Shown here: piece by piece, positions 61,774-64,000 of the stretch
Layout: every line of letters begins with the position of its first letter
How positions within the stretch are numbered: the stretch's first letter is position 1
From: G958295645 sp965242735
GTDB lineage: Bacteria > Gemmatimonadota > Gemmatimonadetes > Longimicrobiales > Gaopeijiaceae
Reading direction: 5' to 3'
Assembly: GCA_965242735.1 (NCBI GenBank)
Contig: OZ251497.1
Coordinates: forward strand, 1,178,001-1,242,000
DNA length: 64,000 nucleotides
Program-made: the position numbers and the translations under genes
Notes under the pieces: model-generated
What the model was told of the DNA's origin: nothing
Seen by the model: only the letters and a program-made list of their open reading frames with translations
Database searches by the model: none

Positions 61774-64000
61774 CAGACCTTCCTAGCACGAGGTCCAGGA
61801 TACGGCCCACGACCCGTTTGCGGTCGTCGGAGGCCAGCCGCAGGAGCGGCCTGTACAGCTGCTGCCGTATCAGACGACTCTCTTGCGGGCTCGCGCGGGC
61901 ATTGGGAAAGCGATCAAGGAGATCGTCCACTGTCTTGGCCAAGTCCATGGTCGAGACGTCCGCCGAGCCCAGGGCCGGGTCGTCCTTCAACGCCAAGTGG
62001 ACGCCGAAAGCCCTAGGGGACACCCCGCTCTCTGCCGCCGCGGCCAGGGCGTCGTCCTTCTCCTTGGCAAGTGCCGAGAGCTGGTTCAGGGCGGCGATGG
62101 ACGATATCCTGCGCGCCTCCAATTCGCGTTGCACCCGCTCGGCCCGTTCCAACAGCGGCAGCAGGACGGCGGCCGTCTCCGGCGAGCGGTCGATCTCGCT
62201 CCGCAATCCACGCAACAGATTGAAGACCTTGGCTTCGTGGCGCCCTGGCCCTCCCTGCAACGCGTCCACCGTCTTCAGGTCGAAGGTGACCGTCCTCGGC
62301 GCGTGGCCGAGTCCCTCCGTGACCGCGCTCCGCTGAATCATGCGGCGGGTTTTGGCGGCCAAGTCGGTCACGTAGTCCACCTTGCGGGCGTATGCGGCCC
62401 GCGTGCTCTCATACAGGCCGGCCAACCGCTTGTAGGACTCGAGGTGGTCGCGAAGCGCCTCCGACGGCGAGAGGATCTCCATCAGCACCTCAATCTCCTT
62501 GTAGCATTTGAAGAAATCGTTGCGCACGGCCGGATCGCCAAATTGCCCGTAGACGCGCTCTTCGAGCCAAGCGTCGGAACCGCCCTCGGCTGCCGCGGAC
62601 AGGTACTTCGCCTCTGCCTGAGCCAGCTTGGCACGAAACTCCCGGAGAAGCACGTCGATGCCCTCCACGACCCCGCTCACGTCGGTGGAATCGAAGCGCA
62701 ACGCCTTCTCCAGCGCCTGCAAGACGCCCACGAAGTCCACCACGAGCCCGATCCGCTTGCGTGTGCCGGTGGCCGGGTCCACATGGGGCCGGTTCACTCG
62801 GGCTATCGCTTGTAGGAGCACATGGTCGCGCATGGGCTTGTCTAGGTACATGCAGTACAGCAACGGCGCGTCGAACCCCGTGAGCAGCTTGTCGGTCACG
62901 ATCAGAATCTTTGGGTTCTTGCCCGCCTTCTTGAACATCAGCCGCGCTTCTTCTTCCTCGTCCTGCGACAGCTGGCGGTCCGCAACCGAGGGCCGCTTCA
63001 CCACGTCGTCGGGGTTCTCCGTGTAGACGGGCGCGGTCCACTCCGGCGGAACCAGTTTGTCGAGAGCCTGCTTGTACTTGGCGCATGCCTCCCGATTCAC
63101 ACCCACCAGAAACGCCTTGTAGCCCAAAGGCGCCACGTTTTCCTGGAAATGGGTGGCTACATAGGCGGCCACTTTGTTCACCCGGTCGTCGGCCGCCAGG
63201 AACGTACGCAACCCGACGGCCCGGTCCAGCACCTTGTTGAGTTCGTCCACGTCGGTCACGCCGTCGGCATCGGCCAGCGCAAAGAACTCGTCGTCCAGCT
63301 GCTGCGTCGGCACCGTCGTCCCGCTGGGGGCCATGACATGGCGGATCGGGAGCGTCGTCTCGTCCTCGATCGACTCGGCGATGGTGTACTTGTCCAGGTA
63401 GCCCTTCTCGTCGTCGGCACCGAAGATCTTGAACGTCCCCAGACCGTGCTCCGTCTTGGCCACAGGCGTCCCAGTGAAGCCGACGATCGTGGCGTTCGGA
63501 ACCGCGCCCATCAGGTAGGTGCCCAAGTCGCGGGCGACGGACCGGTGCGCCTCGTCGATGAAGACGAAGACGTTGTCGCGGCTGTTCGCGTCTCTGTCGA
63601 GACCCTCGAACTTGTGGATCATCGACACGATCAGCCCGCGCTTGTCTGTCCGAAGCAGCTTCGCCAATTCGGCCTTGGAGCCGGCTTGGTGCACCGCGAT
63701 GTCTTGTTGCTGCATCTCGCCCAGCAGGCGTTCGACCCAGCCTCGGAGCTGCCCTTCGAGGTCGACTCGATCCACTACGACAATGACGGTGGGCGCGTGA
63801 AAGCGTTCGCGGTCCTGCAGCAGAAGCCGGGCCGCGGTAAGGAGCGTGAAGGTCTTGCCCGAACCCTGCGTGTGCCAGACCAAGCCCCGTCGCTTCGTCG
63901 GCTCCGCGCATCGATCGACCACGCACGTCGCCGCCCGGCGCTGATGTTGCCGCAGCACCGTTTTTCGCGTCTCGCCGTCCTCCACGTAAAACAGGATCCA
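61760..64000 (-). CDS. hsdR: Type I restriction endonuclease subunit R, 5' part beyond the window
   Basis: Motor and C-terminal part of HsdR, the translocating and cutting subunit of a type I restriction-modification enzyme. 747 codons are present; the N-terminal nuclease domain lies beyond the right edge. The visible frame opens with WILFYVEDGETRKTVL. Motor motifs: VWHTQGSGKTFTLL (Walker A), VFIDEAHRS (DEAH-type), FTGTPV, then ILIVTDKLLTGFDAP and LLQAIARVNRPH (motif VI). A helical C-terminal domain that binds the methylase core follows. hsdM and hsdS are not in the window and would be expected to the right. No frame break is seen in the part present. Confidence 0.93.
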   Translation of the reverse strand, partial: WILFYVEDGETRKTVLRQHQRRAATCVVDRCAEPTKRRGLVWHTQGSGKTFTLLTAARLLLQDRERFHAPTVIVVVDRVDLEGQLRGWVERLLGEMQQQDIAVHQAGSKAELAKLLRTDKRGLIVSMIHKFEGLDRDANSRDNVFVFIDEAHRSVARDLGTYLMGAVPNATIVGFTGTPVAKTEHGLGTFKIFGADDEKGYLDKYTIAESIEDETTLPIRHVMAPSGTTVPTQQLDDEFFALADADGVTDVDELNKVLDRAVGLRTFLAADDRVNKVAAYVATHFQENVAPLGYKAFLVGVNREACAKYKQALDKLVPPEWTAPVYTENPDDVVKRPSVADRQLSQDEEEEARLMFKKAGKNPKILIVTDKLLTGFDAPLLYCMYLDKPMRDHVLLQAIARVNRPHVDPATGTRKRIGLVVDFVGVLQALEKALRFDSTDVSGVVEGIDVLLREFRAKLAQAEAKYLSAAAEGGSDAWLEERVYGQFGDPAVRNDFFKCYKEIEVLMEILSPSEALRDHLESYKRLAGLYESTRAAYARKVDYVTDLAAKTRRMIQRSAVTEGLGHAPRTVTFDLKTVDALQGGPGRHEAKVFNLLRGLRSEIDRSPETAAVLLPLLERAERVQRELEARRISSIAALNQLSALAKEKDDALAAAAESGVSPRAFGVHLALKDDPALGSADVSTMDLAKTVDDLLDRFPNARASPQESRLIRQQLYRPLLRLASDDRKRVVGRILDLVLGRSDDGD

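Overview
The window is very GC-rich (most genes look close to two-thirds G+C, with strong G/C bias at third codon positions) and carries bacterial core genes: gpmI, nfuA, a class I dihydroorotase, glyS, nth, carB and an NSS-family transporter. It also has TonB-dependent and autotransporter outer-membrane proteins, so the cell is diderm. Gene content, the DXX-rich adhesin repeats and frequent GTG/TTG starts fit a marine or sponge-associated Gemmatimonadota-like lineage. That assignment is inference; no rRNA is present to confirm it.

Layout. 1-21970 is mostly core and envelope: gpmI (cut by the left edge), an EEP-fold hydrolase, a 2371-residue autotransporter adhesin (nine SWM-like repeats, five cadherin-like repeats, C-terminal barrel), an Rpn-family nuclease, dihydroorotase and nfuA, a TonB receptor, a large unrecognised outer-membrane protein, an SDR and glyS. 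22482-25674 is a low-GC cassette (ParB-like protein, PD-(D/E)XK protein, D12 adenine methylase) that looks horizontally acquired. 26004-31561 is an opposite-strand pair: a DUF4143-type ATPase and a NACHT-like STAND ATPase with a C-terminal nuclease motif. 32418-36295 returns to core-like genes (NSS transporter, hypothetical, nth, HD protein).

36312-57125 is one co-directional run: a nucleotidyltransferase with a cut-short HEPN partner, a GPP34-cytochrome P450 fusion, a nuclease-tailed AAA ATPase, a DrmD-like SNF2 helicase, a DrmMI/PglX-like N6-adenine methylase, an AlbA_2/HATPase/TPR protein, and a 1982-residue helicase carrying a DUF1998 Cys cluster, a Vsr/DUF559-like nuclease domain and an S24 (LexA-like) peptidase domain. 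From the AAA gene through the adenine methylase to the AlbA_2 protein, genes overlap or nearly overlap, so they probably act together. It resembles DISARM type 1 but lacks separate drmB and drmC and has extra parts. It is the best candidate for an undescribed system here. 57310-61296 holds a MetS-like micropeptide, carB and a small membrane protein. The right edge carries a YgjP-type metallopeptidase and the C-terminal part of a type I restriction HsdR.

The window thus packs at least four probable genome-defence modules between housekeeping genes. A second theme is repeat instability: poly-C tracts of 11 and 14, several short tandem repeats inside coding sequences, and a 74-75 bp tandem array that carries the ribosome-binding site and start codon of the TonB receptor.
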